Assembly (NCBI GenBank): GCA_964601085.1
Contig: CAZRLN010000002.1
Location: 81,103-145,102, forward strand
Origin: UBA1444 sp964601085
GTDB lineage: Bacteria; Bacillota; Negativicutes; UBA1444
Length of the DNA: 64,000 nucleotides
Direction of reading: 5' to 3'
The notes under the pieces are model-generated. The model had not been told where the DNA came from and did no database searches. It worked only from the letters and a program-made list of their open reading frames with translations. Of the stretch, positions 25,825 to 33,384 are shown one piece after another. Made by a program: the position numbers and the translations under genes. How positions within the stretch are numbered: the stretch's first letter is position 1; every line of letters starts with the position of its first letter.

Positions 25825-25965
25825 ATGGAACGTTACTGTGAATATTGCGGCAAAGATATCCGGGACGAAGCCGTGTTCTGCCCTTTTTGCGGCAGCAATC
25901 CAGTCGCGGTAACCGGCAATTTCGAGCGGAAGGAAGATGCCGAACCCATAAAATCGGTCGCGTAA
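25825..25965 (+). CDS. 46-residue zinc-ribbon protein
   Basis: A small protein with two C-x2-C pairs, YCEYCGKD and FCPFCGSN, separated by 12 residues, a classic zinc ribbon, followed by a charged tail. AAAGGAG lies 10 nt before ATG 25825, and an intrinsic terminator follows 25 nt after the stop. Such free-standing zinc ribbons are common in Firmicutes without an assigned role. It appears to form a two-gene unit with the 31-residue peptide, divergent from the LysR gene. Confidence 0.72.
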   Translation: MERYCEYCGKDIRDEAVFCPFCGSNPVAVTGNFERKEDAEPIKSVA

Positions 25966-25990
25966 TAAAAACATGCCGGATTTATTCTTA

Positions 25991-26015
25991 AGCAAGGCGA
26001 TATGCCTTGCTTTTT
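25991..26015 (+). terminator. intrinsic terminator after the zinc-ribbon gene
   Basis: AGCAAGGC-GATAT-GCCTTGCT is an 8-bp perfect stem followed by TTTTT. Confidence 0.85.
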
Positions 26016-26036
26016 CCTTTCTGCCTATGTTAAAAT
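26007..26036 (+). promoter_or_regulatory. rpmB promoter
   Basis: TTGCTT, 18 nt, TAAAAT with an upstream TG giving the extended -10 TGTTAAAAT. Its -35 overlaps the preceding terminator. Confidence 0.5.
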
Positions 26037-26095
26037 TACTTCGTTGTTCAGCGTGAATACGTACTTAACCCTCAAGATTGAAGGAGGTGTAATTG

Positions 26096-26284
26096 ATGGC
26101 CAATTTGTGTGAAGTCTGCGGAAAAGGTGAACGCAGCGGATTTAATGTCAGCCATTCCCACCTTAAAACCAAACGGACTTGGAAACCGAACATTCAACGC
26201 GTCCGCGCTTTGGTGAAAGGTGAAATCACTCGTCTGAATGTTTGCACCCGTTGCCTGCGCTCCGGGAAAGTCGTTCGTCCCTAG
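26096..26284 (+). CDS. rpmB: 50S ribosomal protein L28
   Basis: A 62-residue L28 with NVSHSHLKTKRTWKPNIQ, the family core, and four cysteines in two pairs (CEVC near the start, CTRC near the end), i.e. the zinc-binding form of the protein. AAGGAGG precedes ATG 26096; a TTG immediately before it could also initiate. It is monocistronic between two intrinsic terminators. Confidence 0.97.
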   Translation: MANLCEVCGKGERSGFNVSHSHLKTKRTWKPNIQRVRALVKGEITRLNVCTRCLRSGKVVRP

Positions 26285-26312
26285 TTTTTCGAGTTTCCAT
26301 TAAATTCGAATT

Positions 26313-26355
26313 AAAAAAGATTGTGCTGAAAATTTGTTTCGGCACAATCTTTTTT
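26313..26355. terminator. bidirectional terminator between rpmB and hslO
   Basis: AGATTGTGC and GCACAATCT pair across a loop of about 16 nt and are flanked by an A-run and a T-run, so the hairpin can stop plus-strand rpmB transcripts and minus-strand hslO transcripts. Confidence 0.85.
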
Positions 26356-26387
26356 ATTGTCATTGTATTGCATCGGTACAATCGAAC

Positions 26388-27266
26388 CTACTGGTCGGCT
26401 TTTTTCTTGCCTGACTGAATTTGTTTTAATTCCGCCGCATCAAAGCGATAAAGCTCGTTGCAGAAATTGCAGCGAACTTCCGCCTGCCCGTCCTGTAACA
26501 TGGCGGTGAGTTCCGCTTCCCCCAGGCTGTTGATCATCGCAGTTACGCGTTGCCGGCTGCACGTACAGGAAAAAGCAACCGGTTCCGGGTCATAGACGGT
26601 GTCGTCGGCTACTCCCGCCAGCAGCAGCCGAATCATTCCGGCTGCTGTCACTCCCTCAAAGGCCAGCTGGGAAGGTGAGGAAACCAGAATCAGATTTTTT
26701 TCAATGGCGCCCAATACCTCTTCCGTGGCATCAGGCATCACCTGCACCAAAAATCCGGCGGCGCCGGCGACATGGCCGTCGGAATCGACCAACACGCCCA
26801 ACCCAACTGTGGACGGAATCTGTTCCGACTCCAAAAGATACCGGGTGATGTCTTCGGCGATTTCACCGGAAACGAGCTCCACGGTTCCCGTGAATACTTC
26901 ACGCTGTGGATTGAACCGGGTTACATACAGCATCCCCCATCCGATTCCTTCGCCCACCGGAAGTTTTCCATTTACGGCCGGCAAATCGGCAGCGGGGTTG
27001 TGAACATAGCCGCGCACACAATGCCTCGAAGGCGTATCGCCGACAACATCGCCCAGGGGTCCATCGCCGGATAGCCGAACTGTGATGCATTCATCGCCCT
27101 TGAGGTTTTCCGAGAGCAGTAACGCCGCCGTCATCGCTCGTCCTATTGCCGCAGTCGCCAGTGGGCTGCAATGATGGCGTTTTCTGGCCTCTTCCGTCAA
27201 CTCCGTGGTAATGGCGGCTACCAGGCGAACTCCCGGCGCAATCGCCGTCACGATATGGTCAGACAT
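26388..27266 (-). CDS. hslO: redox-regulated chaperone Hsp33
   Basis: A 292-residue Hsp33 with the C-terminal zinc/redox switch CTCS and CNFC (C-x-C then C-x2-C, about 30 residues apart). Oxidation of these cysteines activates holdase function under oxidative stress. ATG 27266 overlaps the end of ribH by 8 nt and has no strong ribosome site, so it is probably coupled to ribH and made from the riboflavin operon, an unusual host operon for an oxidative stress chaperone. Confidence 0.95.
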   Translation of the reverse strand: MSDHIVTAIAPGVRLVAAITTELTEEARKRHHCSPLATAAIGRAMTAALLLSENLKGDECITVRLSGDGPLGDVVGDTPSRHCVRGYVHNPAADLPAVNGKLPVGEGIGWGMLYVTRFNPQREVFTGTVELVSGEIAEDITRYLLESEQIPSTVGLGVLVDSDGHVAGAAGFLVQVMPDATEEVLGAIEKNLILVSSPSQLAFEGVTAAGMIRLLLAGVADDTVYDPEPVAFSCTCSRQRVTAMINSLGEAELTAMLQDGQAEVRCNFCNELYRFDAAELKQIQSGKKKADQ

Positions 27267-27735
27267 TGCCGGGTTCCCAACTTTTGAGAAGGTTGGCCAT
27301 CTCGATTGCGGTCATGGCCGCATCGAATCCTTTATTGCCGGCCTTGGTTCCGGCCCGTTCAATCGCCTGCTCGATAGTGTCGGTGGTCAATACGCCAAAT
27401 ACGGTAGGTACGCCGGTTTGCAGGCCAACATGCGCTACCCCTTTTGTCACTTCGTTCGAGACGTAATCAAAATGCGGAGTGCTGCCACGAATCACCGCGC
27501 CCAGACAAATGACCGCGTCAAACTTGCCGCTGTTGGCCATTTTCTGCGCCGCCAGCGGGATTTCAAACGCGCCCGGCACCCAGGCCATCGTCATATTGTC
27601 CTCCAACGCGCCATGTCGGGTCAAGGCATCGATTGCTCCGCTAACCAGTTTATTGGTGATGAATTCGTTGAACCGGGCCGCGACAATTCCGATTCGCAAC
27701 CCTTCCGCCGTCAGTTTTCCTTCCAATACTTTCAT
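27259..27735 (-). CDS. ribH: 6,7-dimethyl-8-ribityllumazine synthase
   Basis: A 158-residue lumazine synthase with IGIVAARFNEFITNKL, VPGAFEIPLAAQ, LGAVIRGSTPHFDYV (catalytic histidine in the following segment) and FGVLTTDTIEQAIERAG. It joins the RibD product to dihydroxybutanone phosphate, forming capsids of 60 subunits in many bacteria. It overlaps ribBA by ATGA and hslO by 8 nt. Confidence 0.97.
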   Translation of the reverse strand: MKVLEGKLTAEGLRIGIVAARFNEFITNKLVSGAIDALTRHGALEDNMTMAWVPGAFEIPLAAQKMANSGKFDAVICLGAVIRGSTPHFDYVSNEVTKGVAHVGLQTGVPTVFGVLTTDTIEQAIERAGTKAGNKGFDAAMTAIEMANLLKSWEPGNV

Positions 27736-28949
27736 TTCGACTCACCCTCCACTTTCAGTAAATGTCCCATTTTGGCCTTTTTGACTGCCAGATATTTTTT
27801 ATTGAAGGCATTCGCCGTGATTTCCACTGGAACCCGCTCGGTGATTGTCAGGCCATAGCCTTCCAGACCGGCGCGTTTTTCCGGATTGTTGGTCAACAGG
27901 CGAATGGTGGTAAGTCCAAGATCCGATAAAATCTGGGCGCCAATCCCATATTCCCGCATATCCGGCGCAAATCCCAGCAGGACATTCGCTTCCACGGTGT
28001 CCTTGCCTTGATCCTGCAACGCATAGGCCCGGATCTTATTCGCCAACCCAATCCCCCGTCCCTCCTGCCGCATATAGAGGAGTACGCCGGAGCCTTCCTG
28101 CTCGATCCGCTTCATGGCGACCCCCAACTGATCGCCGCAGTCGCAGCGTAGAGAGCCCAATACATCGCCGGTCAGGCATTCCGAATGAACCCGCACCAAA
28201 ACGTTGGCTTGATTCTCTACATCCCCCTTGACCAAAGCAAGATGGCATTGTTGGTCAATTGAACTTTCATAGGCAATCACCCGGAACGAACCGTATTTGG
28301 TCGGCAAATTAGCTTCCGCCACTCTTTCCACAACCCGTTCGTGGTGTTTGCGGTACTTGATCAAATCGGCCACCGTAATCAATTTGAGGCCATGATGGTT
28401 GGCGAACTCCATTAATTGAGGCACCCGGGCCATTGTTCCGTCTTCATTCATGATTTCGCAGATGACAGCCGCCGGATATAACCCCGCCATAATCGCCAAA
28501 TCGACCGAGGCTTCCGTGTGGCCGGTCCGCCGCAAAACGCCGCCTTCACGATAACGAAGCGGGAACATGTGTCCGGGGCGACGTATGTGCTCAGGTCCCT
28601 TGCTTGGGTCAATCAATGTCTCTACTGTCAGGGCCCGTTCAAAAGCCGAAATGCCAGTTGCGACCTCGTAAGCGTCGACCGATACGGTGAAGGCGGTGCA
28701 ATGCGAATCAGTGTTTTCGCAGACCATGGGACCGATTCCCAGTTGATCAAGTCGTTCGCCCTTCATGGGAACGCAGATCAATCCCCGGGCGTTTTTGGCC
28801 ATAAAATTGATCATCTCCGGTGTCGCCTTGGACGCGGCGATCACCAAATCGCCTTCATTTTCGCGGTCTTCGTCATCGACTACGATGACCATCCGGCCTT
28901 CCCGGATATCCTCAACCGCTTCTTCCACAGTACTAAATTGGAACGCCAT
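27732..28949 (-). CDS. ribBA: bifunctional DHBP synthase / GTP cyclohydrolase II
   Basis: A 405-residue fusion. The N-terminal half (to about 200) is 3,4-dihydroxy-2-butanone-4-phosphate synthase, with VDDEDRENEGDLVIAA and RPGHMFPLRYREGGVL. The C-terminal half is GTP cyclohydrolase II, with the zinc cysteines in ECLTGDVLGSLRCDCG and YMRQEGRGIGL. It supplies both precursors of riboflavin. GGGGAG precedes ATG 28949, 15 nt after the ribE stop. Confidence 0.97.
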   Translation of the reverse strand: MAFQFSTVEEAVEDIREGRMVIVVDDEDRENEGDLVIAASKATPEMINFMAKNARGLICVPMKGERLDQLGIGPMVCENTDSHCTAFTVSVDAYEVATGISAFERALTVETLIDPSKGPEHIRRPGHMFPLRYREGGVLRRTGHTEASVDLAIMAGLYPAAVICEIMNEDGTMARVPQLMEFANHHGLKLITVADLIKYRKHHERVVERVAEANLPTKYGSFRVIAYESSIDQQCHLALVKGDVENQANVLVRVHSECLTGDVLGSLRCDCGDQLGVAMKRIEQEGSGVLLYMRQEGRGIGLANKIRAYALQDQGKDTVEANVLLGFAPDMREYGIGAQILSDLGLTTIRLLTNNPEKRAGLEGYGLTITERVPVEITANAFNKKYLAVKKAKMGHLLKVEGESK

Positions 28950-28964
28950 AACTTTTCTCCCCTT

Positions 28965-29630
28965 TCAATCCATAAACCCATGTTTCATTAAAAAACCAGT
29001 ATCGATGGGTGTGGTTGCCGGTTTTGTTTTGCCTGTCTGTTCGCCGCAACGCAGCAACCGATGAACATACTTTCCTAAAACATCCGTTTCGACGTTGACC
29101 CGACCGCCGGCTTGTTTCCGGGACAACACCGTTACATCCCACGTGTGGGGAATCAGGGAAACTTCAAACCAATCGTCACCGCAATCGACGATGGTCAGAC
29201 TGACGCCGTCGACAGCCACCGATCCCTGCGGGATGACGAAGGCCCCCAAAGAGGCCGGGATTTGGATTCGCAAAATGTTGGCATTGTCCCGCGGTGTGAC
29301 CGAAACAATTGTTCCAGTGGCGTCAACATGACCACTGACAATGTGGCCGCCCAGCCGGTCCCCTACGCGGAGCGTTCGTTCGAGATTGACAGATTCACCG
29401 GGTTTTCGCGACGACAACGTTGTTCGATCATATGTTTCGGGCATGATGTCGACGGTGAAATTGCGGGAATCATATTCCACGACCGTCAGGCAAGCGCCAT
29501 CTACGGCGATGCTGTCGCCGATCTTCACATCCGCCAGTACTTTTTCTGCACCAACCGTCAAACGGATGGAATGGGCGCCGCGGGATACGGCCCGAACTTT
29601 ACCCAATTCCTCCACAAGTCCTGTAAACAT
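28965..29630 (-). CDS. ribE: riboflavin synthase, alpha chain
   Basis: A 221-residue riboflavin synthase of two repeated lumazine-binding barrels. M-F-T-G-L-V-E-E is the standard start, GDSIAVDGACLTV marks the first barrel and GSVAVDGVSLTIVD the second. It dismutates two lumazine molecules to riboflavin. ATG 29630 has GGGAGG 6 nt upstream and lies 32 nt inside the end of ribD. Confidence 0.96.
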   Translation of the reverse strand: MFTGLVEELGKVRAVSRGAHSIRLTVGAEKVLADVKIGDSIAVDGACLTVVEYDSRNFTVDIMPETYDRTTLSSRKPGESVNLERTLRVGDRLGGHIVSGHVDATGTIVSVTPRDNANILRIQIPASLGAFVIPQGSVAVDGVSLTIVDCGDDWFEVSLIPHTWDVTVLSRKQAGGRVNVETDVLGKYVHRLLRCGEQTGKTKPATTPIDTGFLMKHGFMD

Positions 29631-30744
29631 CGCGAGCCTCCCTTCGTTTTACCCATCCTTCAATCATCAGATCATCGCCGGTATTTTGAACCCTCACATC
29701 TTCCAATTCAACGGCCTCCGACAAACGGTCGCAGCCTGTTCCGCCGTAGGGTCCGGGTGCGCCGGCGCCGCCGATGATTTTTGGGGCGACGAACATCACC
29801 ACTTTGTCGACATAGTTGCCGAACAGGAACGAAGAATTCAGGGTTCCGCCGGCTTCTACCATGACGTGGGTTAAACAGCGTTCTCCCAAAATCCGTAACA
29901 ATGCGCCCAGATTCAACCGCCCGTTCGAGTCTTCGGGAAGCGGCAAAATCTCGATATTCTTTGCTTTCAGAGCAGCGACCCTCTCGATGGGAGCCTTATT
30001 AGATATGGCGATAATCGTCGGCGCTTTGCCGTCGTTAACGAGTTTCGCTGACAACGGGGTTCGCGCCAGACTGTCGACAACAACCCTGACTGGCGATTTT
30101 CCACCCTCCGGCAAACGGGTGGTCAGTTCCGGGTCGTCGGCCAGAACCGTGCCGACACCGGTAATGATGGCATCGGCGGCATCACGCAGGTGGTGAACCT
30201 CCAGCCGGGACGCTTCCCCGGTGATCCACCGGGAGTCGCCGGTGCGGGTCGCAATTTTTCCATCCAGGCTGATTCCGTTTTTCAACGTGACAAAGGGCAA
30301 CTTGCAGGTAATCCACTTGATGAACGGGGCGTTCAGACTGGCGGCTTCGGTGGCCAATACGCCCGTATCGACACGGATCCCACGTTGTCGCAGTGTTTCA
30401 ATGCCGCAACCGGCAACTAATGGATTGGGGTCGGTCATGGCCACGACCACCCGCTGAATACCGGCGGTTGCAATCGCTTCCGTGCAGGGGCCCGTCCGAC
30501 CAAAATGACAGCATGGTTCCAATGTCACATATATAGTCGCGTTTCTGGTTTCATTTCCGGCATCGGCAATCGCGTGGACTTCCGCATGGGCGGTACCGGC
30601 TTTTTGATGCCAGCCTCGGCCAATGACCTTGTCATCTTTCACGATGACAGCGCCCACGACCGGATTGGGGCTGGTTCGTCCCCGGCCCCGTCGGGCCAGC
30701 TCCAGCGCTTCCCGCATGTACTTTTCGTCTGTCTCCCGCTGCAT
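29599..30744 (-). CDS. ribD: bifunctional riboflavin deaminase/reductase RibD
   Basis: A 381-residue protein. The deaminase half has the zinc motif HAEVHAI and CCHFGRTGPCTEAI; the reductase half starts near residue 150 (VTLKNGISLDGKIAT, ITGEASRLEVHHLRD). It converts the GTP cyclohydrolase II product to the ribityl compound used by RibH. ATG 30744 is preceded by GGGGGAAGG and lies at the exit of the FMN riboswitch attenuator. It is the first gene of ribD-ribE-ribBA-ribH-hslO. Confidence 0.96.
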   Translation of the reverse strand: MQRETDEKYMREALELARRGRGRTSPNPVVGAVIVKDDKVIGRGWHQKAGTAHAEVHAIADAGNETRNATIYVTLEPCCHFGRTGPCTEAIATAGIQRVVVAMTDPNPLVAGCGIETLRQRGIRVDTGVLATEAASLNAPFIKWITCKLPFVTLKNGISLDGKIATRTGDSRWITGEASRLEVHHLRDAADAIITGVGTVLADDPELTTRLPEGGKSPVRVVVDSLARTPLSAKLVNDGKAPTIIAISNKAPIERVAALKAKNIEILPLPEDSNGRLNLGALLRILGERCLTHVMVEAGGTLNSSFLFGNYVDKVVMFVAPKIIGGAGAPGPYGGTGCDRLSEAVELEDVRVQNTGDDLMIEGWVKRREARDVYRTCGGIG

Positions 30745-30756
30745 AAACCTTCCCCC

Positions 30757-30792
30757 AAAAAATAAAATCCCAAAGAAAAAATTCTTTGGGAA
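30757..30792 (-). terminator. FMN-riboswitch attenuator of the rib operon
   Basis: On the minus strand TCCCAAAGAA and TTCTTTGGGA pair around a short T loop and are followed by TTTTATTTTTT. The hairpin sits between the riboswitch and ribD, so FMN binding can end transcription. A second small hairpin, GACCTGT-A-ACAGGTC at 30803-30817, lies just before it and may belong to the switching region. Confidence 0.88.
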
Positions 30793-30824
30793 AATAACCA
30801 CAGACCTGTAACAGGTCATATTTT

Positions 30825-30945
30825 GCCTTTTCCCATCCAGACTTTACTGTCGGCTCCGGAATTCATACCGGATCAACCTCTCGGCTCGCGGGCTTAACCG
30901 CCGGTCAGGAATTGAAGGTTTCCCTTCTCACCATGCCCCAAAGGC
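30825..30945 (-). promoter_or_regulatory. FMN riboswitch (RFN element)
   Basis: The minus strand contains the conserved RFN blocks in order: GGGGCATGGTGAGAAGG, CCTGACCGGCGGTTAAGCCC, GATCCGG, ATTCCGGAGCCGACAGTAAA and GTCTGGATGGG. The closing helix P1 is GCCTTT with AAAGGC. It sits at the 5' end of the rib operon and senses FMN. Confidence 0.97.
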
Positions 30946-30971
30946 GCTATTCAGTTGTCCTGTTCGTATAT

Positions 30972-31000
30972 AGGATAACACTGGAATTATTAAAATGCAA
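30972..31000 (-). promoter_or_regulatory. rib operon promoter
   Basis: Minus strand TTGCAT, 17 nt, TATCCT, with TG one base before the -10 (TGTTATCCT). The inferred start lies a few bases before the riboswitch. Confidence 0.65.
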
Positions 31001-31024
31001 GCATTCGGCAGAGTGATGTTTGGT

Positions 31025-31516
31025 TCAGCCGAGAAATTCACCAGTCTCCACGTTATATTTTATCGAACCCGACATTTCCGATACCACGCCCGTCCGGATC
31101 ACCTTGACATTTCCTTTAAAATTCGCGACTTTTGTTTTCCAGTTATAATCCACTTTGTCGGCGATGATTCGTAAATTGCCGCGCTCAAAATCGCCTCCGC
31201 CTTCAATCATGGCTACACTGTTGTTAAAAACAACATAGACGCGTTCCCCGCGGAAGGAGACTCCTTCTTGCGTCAACAACCAACCGCCTGTGCCGAAAAA
31301 TTCAAGCGTGGAAAGCTTGACCTGCGCCTTATCCCCCATGATGGTTCCACTGCCGACATTGATGACGATATTGCCGGTGATCGTATACAAGCCGGTCTCC
31401 GGATCGAAAGTCTGCTTGTCTGCCCGGAAAAACTTGTTGTTGACGGCGGCGAACGAGGTTGAAGAGATACAAAAAATGAGGAACATCGAAAGAAAAAGAA
31501 TCCGTGATTTTTTCAT
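31025..31516 (-). CDS. LptA/OstA-like periplasmic protein
   Basis: A 163-residue secreted protein: signal peptide at residues 1-25 (K-K-S-R, hydrophobic core, A-A), then repeats of short beta strands like the OstA/LptA jelly-roll-type fold (YTITGNIVINVGSGTIMGDKAQV, VDYNWKTKVANFKGNVKVI). LptA-type proteins bridge lipopolysaccharide across the periplasm; this one lacks other lpt genes nearby and is better called OstA-like. ATG 31516 has GGAAGG 7 nt upstream. It follows tolC by about 105 nt on the same strand. It is evidence of an outer membrane. Confidence 0.78.
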   Translation of the reverse strand: MKKSRILFLSMFLIFCISSTSFAAVNNKFFRADKQTFDPETGLYTITGNIVINVGSGTIMGDKAQVKLSTLEFFGTGGWLLTQEGVSFRGERVYVVFNNSVAMIEGGGDFERGNLRIIADKVDYNWKTKVANFKGNVKVIRTGVVSEMSGSIKYNVETGEFLG

Positions 31517-31621
31517 GATCAAACCTTCCTTCTCAGGTCTTACCTTCTTTCAGTTGTGAAAAAATATAACGATGATTGGTGAATCCAGCATGTATGGGCG
31601 CCGTGGGCAAGCATTGCTATA

Positions 31622-32905
31622 CTACTTGACGGGAACGCCCATGGCTTTGTCGATTTTGGCCCGGTAGTTGTTGTAGTTGTACATCGCCAGCAGGTAGTTG
31701 TTTTTGGCGGTAGTCAGGGCGACTTGGGCATCCAGAACGTCGAGGTTGGTGCCCACGCCAGCCCGGTAACGGATGACTTTGATCCGGTAGTCTTCTTCGG
31801 CTAGCCCCACCGAGGCCTTGCTGGTCTGAATGCTCTGATCGAATGACTGCAGGCTCAGATAAGTTGAACGAACGTCCAGGCGCACGCTGTCCACGGTTTG
31901 TCGCAGCTGTTCCTGGGCTTTCTTATGGGTTTCCACCGCTTTCTTCAGATTGCCGGCGGTCAAGCCCGAGTCCAGAATGTTCCAGTTGGTCGTCAGATAG
32001 ATTGTCCAATTGTAGTTCTTGCCGCCAGGGAACTGGTCGTTGTACCAGGCGGCCTGGGCGGTGGCCGTCACGGTCGGCAGGTAGCCGGCCCGGGCGATGG
32101 TAATGGCTTCCTGAGCGCTTTTGACGGCGTCGGTGTACTGGAAGATCTCCGGCCGTTGCCGCAGCGCGGTGTCTTCACAGGCGGCCAATGGCTGCTCATA
32201 TTTTTCATAGGTCAGGTCGCCTTTGATTCCCAGATTGGTGGTCAGCGGCAAGCCAATGATGTTGTTGAGGTTGGACATGGCCAGGTCGTAGGCGTTACGG
32301 GCTTCGATGAGGGTCTGGCGGGCCTGGGCGAGCGATACTTCGCTGCGCAGCACGTCGACCTTGGCGACTACGCCGACCTTGAACTGGACTTGGACATCCT
32401 GCAGATACTTTTCGAGCCGTTCCACCGATTCTTCACTGAGCTTGACGGAGTTGCGGGCCGCCATCAGTTTGAAGAAGGCGTCGGTGGCGTTGTATTTGAG
32501 GGTCTGCCGGGCGGCGGCGACGCCCCATTGGCTGGAATCCAGGGCCAGTTTCGCCTGACTCACCTGGCTCTCGATCTTGTTGCCGGCCCAGACGGTCCAG
32601 TTCAGGGTCAGGGCATTGGTAAACTGGTCGTCAATGAAATTGCGGTCGCCGCTGTAATACCGGTCATTATACTTTTCGCCGTGCCAAGTCCAGGAGTCCT
32701 TGTGATTGTAGCTCAGGGTCGGCCAGCGATAGGAACGGGCGGCGGTCAGCGTGCCCTTGGCGGCTTCGAATTCGAAACCGGCGATCTTGCCGCTCGGATT
32801 GTTGCTCAGGGCCATATTGACGGCCTGATCCAGCGTGATTTCCGTTACCGGCGCCGGTTGAGCCATTGTCGAGTGTAGAGACGCAGAGGGTAAAATAAAC
32901 GCCAT
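31622..32905 (-). CDS. tolC: TolC-family outer-membrane efflux channel
   Basis: About 427 residues of two tandem OEP repeats: EITLDQAVNMALSNNP at the start, LKYNATDAFFKLMAARNSV, then LRSEVSLAQARQTLIEARN and, in the second half, YRAGVGTNLDVLDAQVALTTAKNNYL. It would form the trimeric exit duct for the RND pump encoded upstream. The start is a problem: ATG 32905 gives only a partial signal peptide without basic residues, while the 14 codons upstream, read in frame, supply L-I-K-K-H-F-R-L and complete a good signal, starting only from CTG 32947 with GGAAAG just upstream. Confidence 0.9.
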   Translation of the reverse strand: MAFILPSASLHSTMAQPAPVTEITLDQAVNMALSNNPSGKIAGFEFEAAKGTLTAARSYRWPTLSYNHKDSWTWHGEKYNDRYYSGDRNFIDDQFTNALTLNWTVWAGNKIESQVSQAKLALDSSQWGVAAARQTLKYNATDAFFKLMAARNSVKLSEESVERLEKYLQDVQVQFKVGVVAKVDVLRSEVSLAQARQTLIEARNAYDLAMSNLNNIIGLPLTTNLGIKGDLTYEKYEQPLAACEDTALRQRPEIFQYTDAVKSAQEAITIARAGYLPTVTATAQAAWYNDQFPGGKNYNWTIYLTTNWNILDSGLTAGNLKKAVETHKKAQEQLRQTVDSVRLDVRSTYLSLQSFDQSIQTSKASVGLAEEDYRIKVIRYRAGVGTNLDVLDAQVALTTAKNNYLLAMYNYNNYRAKIDKAMGVPVK

Positions 32906-33033
32906 GGCTAGAACTAGAAGATTGAGTCTGAAGTGTTTTTTGATCAGTTTGTTCTTTCCACTTGATATGACTTGTCGAATGGCAATCCATCCCTTTCATC
33001 ATCAAATTCTGTCGTCAACTGTTACATATTCGG

Positions 33034-33333
33034 TTATTTCGTAAATCGCTCGCAGAAAGAGGCTTCCTGTTCCGTCGAGAACCTTGAAAAATTTCCTGGT
33101 TTGCGTCGAAGCAGCAGATATGGCACACAGTCGCTGTCATCAAAGATTACAATGTCATACTGCGTTTGCAGAAGATCAAAAATGTTTCGATAGAGCGTCC
33201 GCCATTCTTGCAGGGATCGTTTTTTTGTCATGACGCGATGAATTTGAATTGCAAGCCGACCTGACACGAACATTTCACTCACTTCATAACGAAGTGCATT
33301 CGCCAACTGGGAAACGGCAATAATCTCGTACAT
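33034..33333 (-). CDS. hypothetical 99-residue protein
   Basis: Not recognised. ATG 33333 has AAGGGAG 10 nt upstream and encodes a soluble, mixed alpha/beta-looking protein: YEIIAVSQLANALRYEVSEM early, a basic middle (HRVMTKKRSLQEWRT), and IVIFDDSDCVPYLLL near the end. No signal peptide or membrane segment is seen. It stands 51 nt after the RND pump gene and about 85-130 nt before tolC, on the same strand, so it is likely co-transcribed with the efflux genes. Confidence 0.6.
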   Translation of the reverse strand: MYEIIAVSQLANALRYEVSEMFVSGRLAIQIHRVMTKKRSLQEWRTLYRNIFDLLQTQYDIVIFDDSDCVPYLLLRRKPGNFSRFSTEQEASFCERFTK

Positions 33334-33384
33334 GGCAAATCGACTCCCTTCCAGCAATGGATTTGCTTGATCAGGCACATATTA

